From: Chloroflexota bacterium
GTDB taxonomy: Bacteria; Chloroflexota; Anaerolineae; UBA4142; SHND01
Length of the DNA stretch: 47,125 nucleotides
Assembly (NCBI GenBank): GCA_029778615.1
Contig: JAKOPZ010000245.1
Span: 1-47,125 of the forward strand
Reading direction: 5' to 3'
Both the position numbers and the translations under genes were made by a program. Positions within the stretch are counted from its first letter, which is position 1; every line of letters starts with the position of its first letter. The notes beneath the pieces are model-generated. The model searched no databases. It saw only the letters and a list, made by a program, of their open reading frames with translations, and had not been told where the DNA came from. Shown here in pieces: positions 18,221 through 26,081 of this stretch.

Positions 18221-19900
18221 CTAGCGATTTTCTTGACGCTTGGGCACTGACTCGGGTGAGTGCCCGTTCGTCGAACCGCCGCGCCCGTTGCCGTTCCCAT
18301 TGCTCTTGGTTTTGTCCTTGCTCTTGTTCTTGGAAGAGGAATAGTAATAGTAATTGTTATAGTAATAGCCGCCGCGCCGACTGCTGAGACGATTCAACAC
18401 GACGCCGAGAATTTTTACTTGACTGCGCGTCAGCGCTTCGTTCACGCGGCGCGCGGCTTCGGTGCGCGTCCGCCCGCTGTCCACCACCAGCAGCGCGCCC
18501 GAACAACGCGACGCCAAAATGTTCGCGTCGGCGACGACGAGCGTGGGAGGCGAATCCAAAATAATCGTGTCGAATTTTTCTGCCAACTCACGCATCACAT
18601 TCGTCATGCGACGCGATTCCAACATTTCTGCGGGATTTGGCGGCGGAGCGCCTGAAACCAAAACGGACAATCCTTCCACCTCAGTCGGTTGAAGCACTTG
18701 GTCCAGCAATGGTGAATCTTCCAAAAAGAGCGAAGACAAGCCGCCTTGATTGTCCAAACCAAAGAGGATATGCAAACTGGGACGGCGCAAATCGGCGTCT
18801 ACTAACACGACGCGCTTGCCCGCCTGCGCGCTTGCCACCGCCAAATTTGCGGCAGTGGTCGTTTTGCCTTCGCCCGGATTCGCGCTCGTGACCAACAGCG
18901 CGCTGCCGTGACTGTCAATGCCCGCATAACGCAAGTTAGTACGGAGAATGCGATAGTCTTCGGCTGTCGGCGCGTGTGGATGATTCAGCGTAATCAGCGC
19001 GTCTTGTGGTTTATGCAAAGGATGGATGCGCGCGATACTGCCGAGCAAATTTTGTTTCATCACGCGCTGGACATCTTCGGAATTCTTGATGGTGTCGTCG
19101 AGATATTCGAGCAGCAGGACAACACCAAACGCAAACACCAAGCCCGCCAGCGCGGCGAACAAGACATTTTGCGGAATGTTGGGGCTCACGGGCGAACCGG
19201 GCAGCGGCGCGGACGCAATCACCGTAACATACTTGCCCGCCGATTGATTGAGCAGTGTGCCCATCGAAAGGTACGTGCGCTGCCAGTTATCAATTTTGGT
19301 TTGGAGCCCGGAAATGCGGGTATTGAGGTCGTCCAATTTCGCCGGGTCGGTTTCGAGCGCGGCTTGTTGGCTTAGGTTGGTTAAAAGTTTTTGGGTGGTA
19401 ACAATTTGAGATTGCAGTAATGCCTGTTGTTCCGTAATAAAGCCCCGCTGCGCATCCGATGCTTTTTGTTGTTGGCTGACGGGACTTTGCAGGATGACCT
19501 GGCGCGCAATTTCATTGGCAATCGCCTGCGCGCGCTCCGGGCTGTTGGACGTTGCCGAAATGCTTATCGTTTGTCCGCCTTGCGGCGCGCTTGCCGAAAC
19601 GGTGAAATAAAGCGCTTCCCAAGAGGGTGCCCAGTCCAATTCTTTGGCAGCCGCTTGCAGCACTGAAGGTTGATTGACCAGCAGCGCGTATGCTTGCGCA
19701 AGATTGTTGGAAACGTAAATGTCAGAGGGCGTGGGGTTGATGTTTTGCTGTTCTTGTCCCACCAGCAAAACCGCAGTCGAGCGATAGGTCGGGGGAATGG
19801 TCTCGCTGTAGAAATAACTGCCCGCCGCCGCAAGCCCCGTAATGAGGAGAATGAGCCAGCCCCATTTTTTTAACAGCGAGAGATAACGTCGAATTTCCAA
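18221..19900 (-). CDS. Polysaccharide-chain-length tyrosine autokinase (Wzc/CapAB-like fusion)
   Basis: 559 residues. A Wzz-type N-terminal domain with membrane segments at about 14-31 and 246-266 flanks a long extracellular coiled part (QQALLQSQIVTTQKLL). The cytoplasmic BY-kinase domain has Walker A ANPGEGKTT (340-348), A-prime LVDADLRRP (366-374) and Walker B ILDSPP (447-452). A Tyr cluster, GGYYYNNYYYY, at residues 510-520 is the autophosphorylation tail, followed by a Lys/Ser/Asn/Gly-rich end. The start is TTG 19900, chosen because AAGGTGG lies a few bases upstream. The kinase probably sets chain length or export of the glycan made by the next operon. Confidence 0.92.
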   Translation of the reverse strand: MEIRRYLSLLKKWGWLILLITGLAAAGSYFYSETIPPTYRSTAVLLVGQEQQNINPTPSDIYVSNNLAQAYALLVNQPSVLQAAAKELDWAPSWEALYFTVSASAPQGGQTISISATSNSPERAQAIANEIARQVILQSPVSQQQKASDAQRGFITEQQALLQSQIVTTQKLLTNLSQQAALETDPAKLDDLNTRISGLQTKIDNWQRTYLSMGTLLNQSAGKYVTVIASAPLPGSPVSPNIPQNVLFAALAGLVFAFGVVLLLEYLDDTIKNSEDVQRVMKQNLLGSIARIHPLHKPQDALITLNHPHAPTAEDYRILRTNLRYAGIDSHGSALLVTSANPGEGKTTTAANLAVASAQAGKRVVLVDADLRRPSLHILFGLDNQGGLSSLFLEDSPLLDQVLQPTEVEGLSVLVSGAPPPNPAEMLESRRMTNVMRELAEKFDTIILDSPPTLVVADANILASRCSGALLVVDSGRTRTEAARRVNEALTRSQVKILGVVLNRLSSRRGGYYYNNYYYYSSSKNKSKDKTKSNGNGNGRGGSTNGHSPESVPKRQENR

Positions 19901-19982
19901 GATGCCACCTTCTAATCAACCGGCGACTTGAACTGTCTTTAAATAAGGAACTGCGCCCGCGCTTTGAATCCCAATTTTGCCC

Positions 19983-20011
19983 ATTCTACATCGGTCACGC
20001 GCATTTGTCGA
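19983..20011 (-). promoter_or_regulatory. Sigma-70-like promoter of the tyrosine autokinase
   Basis: Reading the minus strand, TCGACA (20011-20006) is followed by a 17-bp spacer and TAGAAT (19988-19983). Five of six positions match consensus in each box. The leader to the TTG start is about 75 nt. Confidence 0.65.
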
Positions 20012-20019
20012 ATACTTTA

Positions 20020-20134
20020 TTCGGGCGATTCAAATCACGGCAACGTCTGGCAAATTCGACCTGCGTCGAATCACCACGCGCCAGTCAACGCAGGTTGACT
20101 TGACTTTGGGTCGCCGCGATTTGAATCGCCCGAA
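20020..20134. repeat. 115-bp nested inverted repeat between kinase and transketolase
   Basis: The outer arms TTCGGGCGATTCAAATC and its complement (22 bp each, 21 matching) lie at 20020-20041 and 20113-20134. Inside are two short perfect hairpins, TTCGAC-ctgc-GTCGAA (20055-20070) and AGTCAAC-gcag-GTTGACT (20083-20100), whose loops are complementary. The element starts 7 bp past the transketolase stop codon. No T run follows it, so it is not a simple terminator. Confidence 0.8.
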
Positions 20135-20140
20135 CAGAGC

Positions 20141-22210
20141 TCAAGCGTTATCCATTTCGCTCAGAACTTGTTTCGCGTGCGCGACCACATTGTCTACCGT
20201 GAAACCGAATTTTTCAAACAAGACCTGATATGGCGCCGACGCGCCGTACCGATTGATGCCCAGCACCGCGCCCTTGTCACCGACGTACTTGGTCCAACCC
20301 TGTGGAACGCCCGCTTCCACCGCGAGCCGTGCGCGCACGTTCGGCGGCAAAACGCTGTCGCGATACTCTTTGGACTGCGCGTCGAACAAGTCCCAACTCG
20401 GCATCGAAACAATGCGCGCGCGGATATTTTCCTCCGCCAATTTCTTTTGCGCGCCGACAACGAGCTGTACTTCGGAACCGCTCGCAATCAGAATGATATC
20501 GGGTCTGCCATTCGGCGCGTCGGACAAGATATAGCCGCCGCGCAATAATTCTTCGGCGGGCGCGTATTCACTGCGGTCGAGCGTCGGCACGTTCTGACGC
20601 GTCAAGACCAACGCGGTCGGCTGATGCGAATTTTCCATCGCCACGCGCCACGCGAACGCGGTTTCATTCGCGTCGGCGGGACGAATGACGGAAAGGTTTG
20701 GAATCGCGCGCAGCGCGGCGAGATGTTCAATCGGTTGATGCGTCGGACCATCTTCGCCCAACGCGATGCTGTCGTGCGTGAAAACAAAAATGACATGCAA
20801 GCCCATCAACGCGGCAAGCCGAATCGCCGGACGCATGTAATCGGAAAAGGTAAAGAAGGTCGCGGTAAAAGGAAGAATGCCGCCGTGCAGCGCCATGCCG
20901 TTCGAAGCCGAACCCATCGCGTGTTCGCGCACGCCGTAATGAATATTGCGTCCCGCAAAACTCCAGCCGCCGCCGACCGAACCTTGTTGGTCGCCGGGCG
21001 CGCTCGAGGCGGGTTCAAAATCGCCCATGCCCTTGAGCGCAGTCATCGTCGAAGGGTCAAGGTCTGCCGAACCGCCGATGAGACTCGGAACATTTTTTGC
21101 AATGGCATTGATAATTTGTCCGCCCGCCACGCGCGTGGAAATTCCTTTCGCGTCCGCTTTGAAGGTTGGAATGTCCACGTCCCAACCTTCGGGTTTCTCG
21201 CCGCGCATTACCATTTGAAATTCATGCGCGAGGTCGGGATACGCGGACGCGTACGCGGAAAATTTTGCGTTCCATTCTTTTTCTGCCGCGCTGCCTTGTT
21301 CCAACGCTTGACGGAAATGTTCCAACGCCTCACCCGGAATAAAAAACGCGGGTTCTTCGGGAAAACCCAAATTCTTTTTTGTCAATTTCACTTCGTCCGC
21401 ACCGAGCGGCGAACCGTGCGCCTCAAAGGTGTCTTGTTTGTTTGGCGAACCGAAACCGATGTGTGTGCGTACGATAATGAGCGAGGGACGCGTGGTATCG
21501 GCGCGCGCATTTTCGAGCGCGGCGAAAATCGCATCCAAATCATTTCCATCTTCGACGCGCTGCACATGCCAATCATACGCTTCAAAACGCGTTGCCACAT
21601 CTTCGGTAAAGGTGAGATGCGTTGTGCCCGCGAGTGAAATTTTATTGTCGTCATAGAGATAAATCATTTTGCCCAGTTTCAAGTGTCCCGCGAGCGATGC
21701 CGCTTCCGACGCGACCCCTTCCATCAAATCGCCATCCGTCACAATCGCGTACGTGTAATGATTGACGATTTCGTGTGCGGGGCGATTGTAGCGCGCGGCG
21801 AGGTACGCTTCCGCAATCGCAAAGCCCACGCCGTTCGCAAACCCTTGACCGAGCGGACCCGTTGTCACTTCGACGCCCGGCGCGAGCCCGTGTTCGGGGT
21901 GTCCCGGCGTGAGCGAATCCCATTGACGAAAGTTTTTGATTTCGTCGAGCGACAAAGCATAGCCCGTGAGATGCAAAAGCGAATACAACAACATCGAGCC
22001 ATGTCCGCCGGAAAGGATAAAGCGGTCACGGTCGTACCAGTTGGGATTGGCAGGATTGTGTTTGAGAAAACGCGTCCATAAAACGTACGCCATCGGCGCG
22101 GCGCCGAGCGGCAGACCGGGATGTCCACTGTTGGCTTTTTGCACTGCGTCAATGGACAGTGCGCGAATAGTGTTGATAGAAAGTTGGTCAAGGTCGGAAG
22201 GGATTGACAT
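20141..22210 (-). CDS. tkt: Transketolase
   Basis: 689 residues, full length for bacterial transketolase. The enzyme moves two-carbon units between ketose and aldose phosphates in the pentose phosphate pathway with thiamine diphosphate. The N-terminal motif [21 protein letters not shown], the ThDP/Mg site [20 protein letters not shown] through YDDNKIS, and the pyrimidine-domain [21 protein letters not shown] are all present. ATG 22210 is preceded by AAAGGA at a good spacing. Upstream sequence holds a heptamer repeat and a palindrome rather than a clear promoter. There is no evident functional link to the polysaccharide genes. Confidence 0.97.
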   Translation of the reverse strand: MSIPSDLDQLSINTIRALSIDAVQKANSGHPGLPLGAAPMAYVLWTRFLKHNPANPNWYDRDRFILSGGHGSMLLYSLLHLTGYALSLDEIKNFRQWDSLTPGHPEHGLAPGVEVTTGPLGQGFANGVGFAIAEAYLAARYNRPAHEIVNHYTYAIVTDGDLMEGVASEAASLAGHLKLGKMIYLYDDNKISLAGTTHLTFTEDVATRFEAYDWHVQRVEDGNDLDAIFAALENARADTTRPSLIIVRTHIGFGSPNKQDTFEAHGSPLGADEVKLTKKNLGFPEEPAFFIPGEALEHFRQALEQGSAAEKEWNAKFSAYASAYPDLAHEFQMVMRGEKPEGWDVDIPTFKADAKGISTRVAGGQIINAIAKNVPSLIGGSADLDPSTMTALKGMGDFEPASSAPGDQQGSVGGGWSFAGRNIHYGVREHAMGSASNGMALHGGILPFTATFFTFSDYMRPAIRLAALMGLHVIFVFTHDSIALGEDGPTHQPIEHLAALRAIPNLSVIRPADANETAFAWRVAMENSHQPTALVLTRQNVPTLDRSEYAPAEELLRGGYILSDAPNGRPDIILIASGSEVQLVVGAQKKLAEENIRARIVSMPSWDLFDAQSKEYRDSVLPPNVRARLAVEAGVPQGWTKYVGDKGAVLGINRYGASAPYQVLFEKFGFTVDNVVAHAKQVLSEMDNA

Positions 22211-22222
22211 GAGAAATCCTTT

Positions 22223-22250
22223 GAGATTGGAGATTAGAGATTCGCGATTC
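22223..22250. repeat. Heptamer repeat tract upstream of transketolase
   Basis: GAGATTGGAGATTAGAGATT-type units, a diverged copy of the 7-bp family found at 24020, 24394, 27040 and 28469. It sits immediately before the transketolase ribosome-binding site, so the 5' leader is largely repeat sequence. Confidence 0.65.
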
Positions 22251-22260
22251 GGTTGCAAGC

Positions 22261-22291
22261 AATGCGATGGATTGCCGCAATCCATCGCATT
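22261..22291. repeat. Perfect 31-bp palindrome
   Basis: 15-bp arms (AATGCGATGGATTGC and its exact complement) surround a single C. The palindrome overlaps the stop codon of the kinase pseudogene and precedes transketolase. No T run follows on either strand, so it may be a REP-like element rather than a terminator. Confidence 0.8.
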
Positions 22292-22734
22292 ATACTTGAT
22301 TCAACCATTCGCGGAATTGTGGCGCGTCCATTTTGGTTGTCGCGCGCTGCCAGCGTTCATTCGCCCAGGCCCAAAAATCAAAATCGAGCGTCGAAATTTT
22401 TGCTTGAATCGCCGCCCACAATGTCCAACCGACATCGGACATGACCATGTTCAATTTCATGCGGACGAGTTTGTCATCCGGCGCGTCACCAAAATACGCG
22501 GCGCACAATTCGCGCAGCGGCGCTGTGTCAAATTGCTGCTCTGGCGCGGTGTCGCCCAAATCAAAGGTCGGGTCATTGTTGCCGCTGTATTCAAAATCAA
22601 TCAGCCAAATACGGCACCCCCTCCGCATCCACGCGATAATTCGTGTTCGTGAGTCCGCCGCTCAATGGTGTGATGACGAGCGTTTTGTTTTGGAAGGTGG
22701 CGAGGCGCGCAAGAATTTCTTGAAGGGTCAGCAT
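22290..22734 (-). pseudogene. Phosphotransferase (choline/aminoglycoside-kinase-like) remnant with internal deletion
   Basis: Two pieces of one protein are visible. From ATG 22734 the frame reads an N terminus (LTLQEILARLATF, then LSGGLTNTNYRVDAEGVPY) and then stops. The C-terminal piece is in another frame, beginning around IWLIDFEYSGNNDPTFDLGD and ending at 22290. Compared with the intact 304-residue paralogue at 26082, the region holding the ATP site and the catalytic H-N-D is missing, about 150 codons, with a frame change at the junction near 22605. The remaining C-terminal domain retains the D-F-E Mg motif. Kinase activity is therefore very unlikely. It lies 12 bp downstream of the small membrane-protein gene. 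Confidence 0.8.
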
Positions 22735-22746
22735 GTTGACGAGGCA

Positions 22747-23316
22747 TCAAGCGATGACGCGCAAATTGATAGAAATAAAAATCAAAAGATACACCAAAAA
22801 GAAAAGGGCATAGAACGCGTGGTATCTTTCATTGCGCGTAAACGCGGCGCCGAGATTCAAAACAAAAAGCAGCGACAACGTGATGGGATAGATTATACCT
22901 TGCGCGACAAAGTGGTCCCAGCCCTTCAAGTACGTATCCAGCGCGTCGAGCGGAAGCAGGAGCGCGCCGAGCGCAAAGAACCAGCGATGATTGGCAAAAT
23001 AGTGCTGCTTGAGGTCTGTCCCATTTTCAATTGTATCGGGAAACAAGAGGACGGCTTCCAAAAACGCGAGCGTCGGACTGAGCAATACAAAAAGAAAAAG
23101 AAAAAAATTCCACTGCGCTTGGGTCTGCCAACGATATTGAATCCACCAAATCAGCACCGCGTACAACAACAGATTCAGCGCCCACACCAAATGTACCCAA
23201 TAGACACGAATGCTGCCGCGCACCTGAAGCAGTCTGCCAATGCCGGTCATTACGCGTGTGATGCTCAACGCGAGCACCACCGAAGTTAAAAACGCGAGAT
23301 ATGAAAAAGGATTCAT
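22747..23316 (-). CDS. Small polytopic membrane protein of unknown function
   Basis: 189 residues with about five or six hydrophobic segments (for example YLAFLTSVVLALSITRVMTGIG, WNFFLFLFVLLSPTLAFLEAV and FYALFFLVYLLIFISINL). No recognisable domain. The start ATG 23316 overlaps the stop of the FAD/GcvT gene as ATGA, so translation is probably coupled. A transport or membrane-anchoring role for the oxidoreductase system is possible but not supported by any motif. Confidence 0.75.
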   Translation of the reverse strand: MNPFSYLAFLTSVVLALSITRVMTGIGRLLQVRGSIRVYWVHLVWALNLLLYAVLIWWIQYRWQTQAQWNFFLFLFVLLSPTLAFLEAVLLFPDTIENGTDLKQHYFANHRWFFALGALLLPLDALDTYLKGWDHFVAQGIIYPITLSLLFVLNLGAAFTRNERYHAFYALFFLVYLLIFISINLRVIA

Positions 23317-25982
23317 GCGCGAATCCTTTCGCCATTGGCATCGTACAATACCTCCGCGTCCACATACGCGGGAAAACGTTCACCAAAAATTTCAATTTCG
23401 AGCGGCGTGCCTATCGCTGCTCGCTCTAGCGGCAAATACACAAAGCCGATGGATTTTTCGACCGTGTAGCCGTACCCGCCACTGCGCAAGCGTCCGAGCA
23501 GCGCGCCGTTGTGATACACTGGTTCGCCGCCATACAATCCCATATTTTTTTCGAGCGTGAGCGTCGCGAGTTTGCGCGTAATGCCGTCCGATTTCACTTT
23601 CGCCAACGCCTCTTTACCCACAAAGTTTGCCTTGTGTAACTTGACACAAAAGCCCAAGCCCGCTTCATACGGATTTTCGTTCGGCGTAATGTCCGTACTC
23701 CAATACCGATACCCTTTTTCCAAACGCAGTGATTCGAGCGCTTTGTATCCCGCCGGACGAATTTCAAACTCGCGCCCCGCGTGGAACAACGCCTCCCACA
23801 CGCGCGCGGCGTCCGCGTTCGCCAAATAGAATTCCCAGCCCAACTCTCCAACATACGTCACGCGCTGTGCCCACACACGCGCATTGTCAATCAAAATAAA
23901 TTTTCCCGTCATGTACGGAAAATTTTCGTTCGATACATTTTCGCGCGTCACTTGTGCCAACACATCACGCGCGTTCGGTCCCCACATGCCAATCGTCGCA
24001 AACTCTTCTGTCACCTCTGCAATCTCCAGTCTCCAGTCCCCGGTCTCTCCTTGCATTCTCATCCACCCCAAATCGCTCGCGACAAAATTACTCCCGCAAA
24101 TCACGCGAAAATGTTCCGCGCCCATTCGCGCAATCGTCACATCGCTTTCGATTCCGCCGCGCGGATTGAGAAATTGCGTGTACGTAATGGTGCCAACCGG
24201 TTTGTTCAAATCATTGTCCGCGAGGTCATTCAAAAAATTCAACGCATCCGCGCCGCGCACATCAATTTTTCCGAACGAGGTCATATCCCAAAGCGCCACG
24301 CGTTCACGCGCCGCGCGATGTTCTTGACCTGCTTGTTCAAAGAACGGCGTGTTGAACCACCCTGTCGCGCGTTGGTCGGCACCTGAACGGCGCGAGAGAT
24401 TAGAGACTGGAGACTGGAGACCAGAGTCCCTAGTCTCCAGTCTCCCATCTCTCTCAAAGTAGTTGACCCGCTCCCACCCATTCTTTTCTCCAAACACCGC
24501 GCCGAGTTCGAGCAATTTCGCGTCGAGCGGCGATTTGCGTTTTTCACGCGCGCGTTCGTTTTCATCATGCGGAAAACGAAGCCAGTAATAATATTTGTAC
24601 GCTTCTTTGGCGCGTTCGCTCGCGTAATTTTTATCGCGATAGATTTCGCCGAATCGTCGCACATTCAATTCCGTCACATCATACGGTGGCTCACCATTCA
24701 CAATCCACTCGGAGATAATTTCACCAATCGCCGCGCCCGCGCCGAAACCTGTGTGCGAAAGTCCGCACGCCGCCCAAAAACCGGGGACGCCGGGAACGGG
24801 ACCGAGCAGCGGTTTGCTGTCGGGCGTAATCGCTTCGGGTCCGTGAACCAAATTCACCGCGTCCGCTTTTTCCAACATTGGCACGCGGCGAATCGCGCCC
24901 TCCAGAATCGGCGCAAACAATTCCCAATCGGGCGGCAAAAGTTTTTGGGTGAAATCCCACGGCACGCCGTCCATTGCCCATTCGCGGGGTTCCAGTTCAA
25001 AACCGCCAATCAACATGCCGCCCACTTCTTCGCGCATGTACACTAAATTTTCCGGGTCACGCAAGCAGGGTGTATTTTTCGGAAATGAATAATCGGGCAT
25101 ACGCGCGAGCAAGTGTTGATGTCCGAGGGGTGTCATGGGCAGATTTGCGCCGACCATTTCGCCAATCTGTCGTCCCCACATCCCGCCGGCGTTCACAACA
25201 CATTCGGTTTGAATCGAACCCGCGTCGGTCGTGACGCTACAAATTTTTCCATTCGCGTCGCGCAAAATTTCTATCACGCGCGTTTGGGTAAAAATTTGCG
25301 CGCCGTTTTGTTTGGCGCGCCGCGCAATTTCCATTGTCGCGCCGCTCGGGTCAATCCAGCCGTCCGTCGGCAAATACAATCCACCGTGTAGGGACGAAGC
25401 ATTTTGCGACATAGAGCGCCGCATTGAAAATGCTTCGCCCTTACCTATCCACGGATAAATTTCTAAACATTCGCGCGGTGAAATGATTTCGACATTCAAA
25501 CCAATCGCCTTTGCCAAACCGACTTGGCGTTTCAAAAATAAAAATTGGTCAGCACTCGACGCGACGCGCAGACTGCCAACCGCGTGCCAATGCTGCGCGG
25601 AATTCGAACGCTGCGGTGAGCGTTCGCTACCATCGTACGGAACGAACGCCGTTTCGTTCCCCGCCGTTTCGTTCCCCGCCGTTTCGTTCCCCGCCGTTTC
25701 GTTCCCCGCCGTTTCGTTCCCGTTCCCCAACGCCCGATACAAATCAATCGAATATTTTCGCATCCGCATCAACGTCGGCGACGTATGAAAATGCGTGACC
25801 ATGCCAGCGGCGTGCCACGTCGAGCCGCTGGTGAGTTCGCCCTTGTCCAACAAAACAACATCGCGCACACCCATTTTCGTCAGATGATATGCGATGCTCG
25901 TGCCGGCAATCCCGCCGCCGATAATGACGACGCGCACGTGCTGCGGAAATTGGCTGTGTGGGCGCTTGGGTGATTCGGGCAT
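23313..25982 (-). CDS. FAD-dependent oxidoreductase-GcvT fusion (dimethylglycine/sarcosine dehydrogenase-like) carrying several repeat insertions
   Basis: 889 residues. Residues 18-30 hold the FAD dinucleotide fold (VVIIGGGIAGTSIAYHL). The STWHAAG motif (H57) corresponds to the region of covalent FAD attachment in dimethylglycine and sarcosine dehydrogenases. The GcvT-like folate domain occupies about 550-889 (YMTGKF, VTYVGELGWEFY, YKALESLRLEKGYRYW). The predicted reaction is oxidative demethylation of an N-methyl amine with tetrahydrofolate accepting the one-carbon unit; the substrate is not fixed. Compared with the paralogue at 27077 it has extra segments: a NETAG tract and palindrome near 88-130, a 19-residue palindromic insertion at 181-199, and a heptamer repeat at 512-532. 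The start is ATG 25982; TTG 26000 is possible. Confidence 0.9.
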   Translation of the reverse strand: MPESPKRPHSQFPQHVRVVIIGGGIAGTSIAYHLTKMGVRDVVLLDKGELTSGSTWHAAGMVTHFHTSPTLMRMRKYSIDLYRALGNGNETAGNETAGNETAGNETAGNETAFVPYDGSERSPQRSNSAQHWHAVGSLRVASSADQFLFLKRQVGLAKAIGLNVEIISPRECLEIYPWIGKGEAFSMRRSMSQNASSLHGGLYLPTDGWIDPSGATMEIARRAKQNGAQIFTQTRVIEILRDANGKICSVTTDAGSIQTECVVNAGGMWGRQIGEMVGANLPMTPLGHQHLLARMPDYSFPKNTPCLRDPENLVYMREEVGGMLIGGFELEPREWAMDGVPWDFTQKLLPPDWELFAPILEGAIRRVPMLEKADAVNLVHGPEAITPDSKPLLGPVPGVPGFWAACGLSHTGFGAGAAIGEIISEWIVNGEPPYDVTELNVRRFGEIYRDKNYASERAKEAYKYYYWLRFPHDENERAREKRKSPLDAKLLELGAVFGEKNGWERVNYFERDGRLETRDSGLQSPVSNLSRRSGADQRATGWFNTPFFEQAGQEHRAARERVALWDMTSFGKIDVRGADALNFLNDLADNDLNKPVGTITYTQFLNPRGGIESDVTIARMGAEHFRVICGSNFVASDLGWMRMQGETGDWRLEIAEVTEEFATIGMWGPNARDVLAQVTRENVSNENFPYMTGKFILIDNARVWAQRVTYVGELGWEFYLANADAARVWEALFHAGREFEIRPAGYKALESLRLEKGYRYWSTDITPNENPYEAGLGFCVKLHKANFVGKEALAKVKSDGITRKLATLTLEKNMGLYGGEPVYHNGALLGRLRSGGYGYTVEKSIGFVYLPLERAAIGTPLEIEIFGERFPAYVDAEVLYDANGERIRA
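24020..24050. repeat. Heptamer repeat tract in the GcvT domain
   Basis: AATCTCCAGTCTCCAGTC-like units (7 bp). In the gene it encodes GETGDWRLEIAE. The paralogue has nearly the same length here, so the sequence was replaced rather than simply inserted. Confidence 0.7.
24394..24456. repeat. Inverted heptamer repeat in the FAD-GcvT interdomain linker
   Basis: GGAGACT units run in one orientation and then in the opposite one, so the tract can fold back on itself. It encodes RLETRDSGLQSPVSNL. A similar inverted tract occupies the same linker in the paralogue (28469-28523). Confidence 0.85.
25388..25444. repeat. 57-bp palindromic element inserted in frame
   Basis: Arms GTAGGGACGAAGCATTTT (25388-25405) and the complementary 18 bp at 25427-25444 match at 16 of 18 positions around a 21-bp centre. 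The element is exactly 57 bp, so it adds 19 codons (GKGEAFSMRR, SMSQNASSL) without a stop. The paralogous protein lacks them. Confidence 0.85.
25609..25725. repeat. GAACGCT palindrome plus five-fold 15-bp tandem repeat in frame
   Basis: GAACGCTGCGGTGAGCGTTC forms a short palindrome. It is followed by a spacer and then five copies of a 15-bp unit (GTTTCGTTCCCCGCC, the last one incomplete) at 25651-25725. On the coding strand this is NETAG repeated five times and then VPYDGSERSPQRS. Confidence 0.85.
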
Positions 25983-26023
25983 TGGCTTTTGGTTTTGCAA
26001 AATATTTGCCCTGCAACGCGCGA

Positions 26024-26050
26024 ATTATAAATCGTTTTGTGCCGTTGCAA
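26024..26050 (-). promoter_or_regulatory. Promoter of the minus-strand FAD/GcvT gene
   Basis: On the minus strand the -10 box is TATAAT (26029-26024). The -35 is TTGCAA with 15 bp spacing, or TGTTGC with 17 bp. It overlaps the -35 box of the divergent kinase promoter through the self-complementary GTTGCAAC. Confidence 0.6.
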
Positions 26051-26073
26051 CAGGGGGCGCGCGTTGTTATAAT
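26045..26073 (+). promoter_or_regulatory. Promoter of the kinase/oxidoreductase genes, leaderless
   Basis: TTGCAA (26045-26050), a 17-bp spacer and a perfect TATAAT (26068-26073). Only 8 bp separate the -10 box from the ATG at 26082, so transcription should start at or next to the start codon. No ribosome-binding site fits. Confidence 0.75.
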
Positions 26074-26081
26074 CTCGCTCC

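Noticed and set aside
20624-21637. 337-codon plus-strand frame opposite transketolase
   Set aside because: Fully within the conserved transketolase gene, with no ribosome-binding site or domain.
25651-25725. Possible CRISPR array
   Set aside because: The 15-bp units are contiguous without spacers and encode NETAG, so it is a coding tandem repeat.
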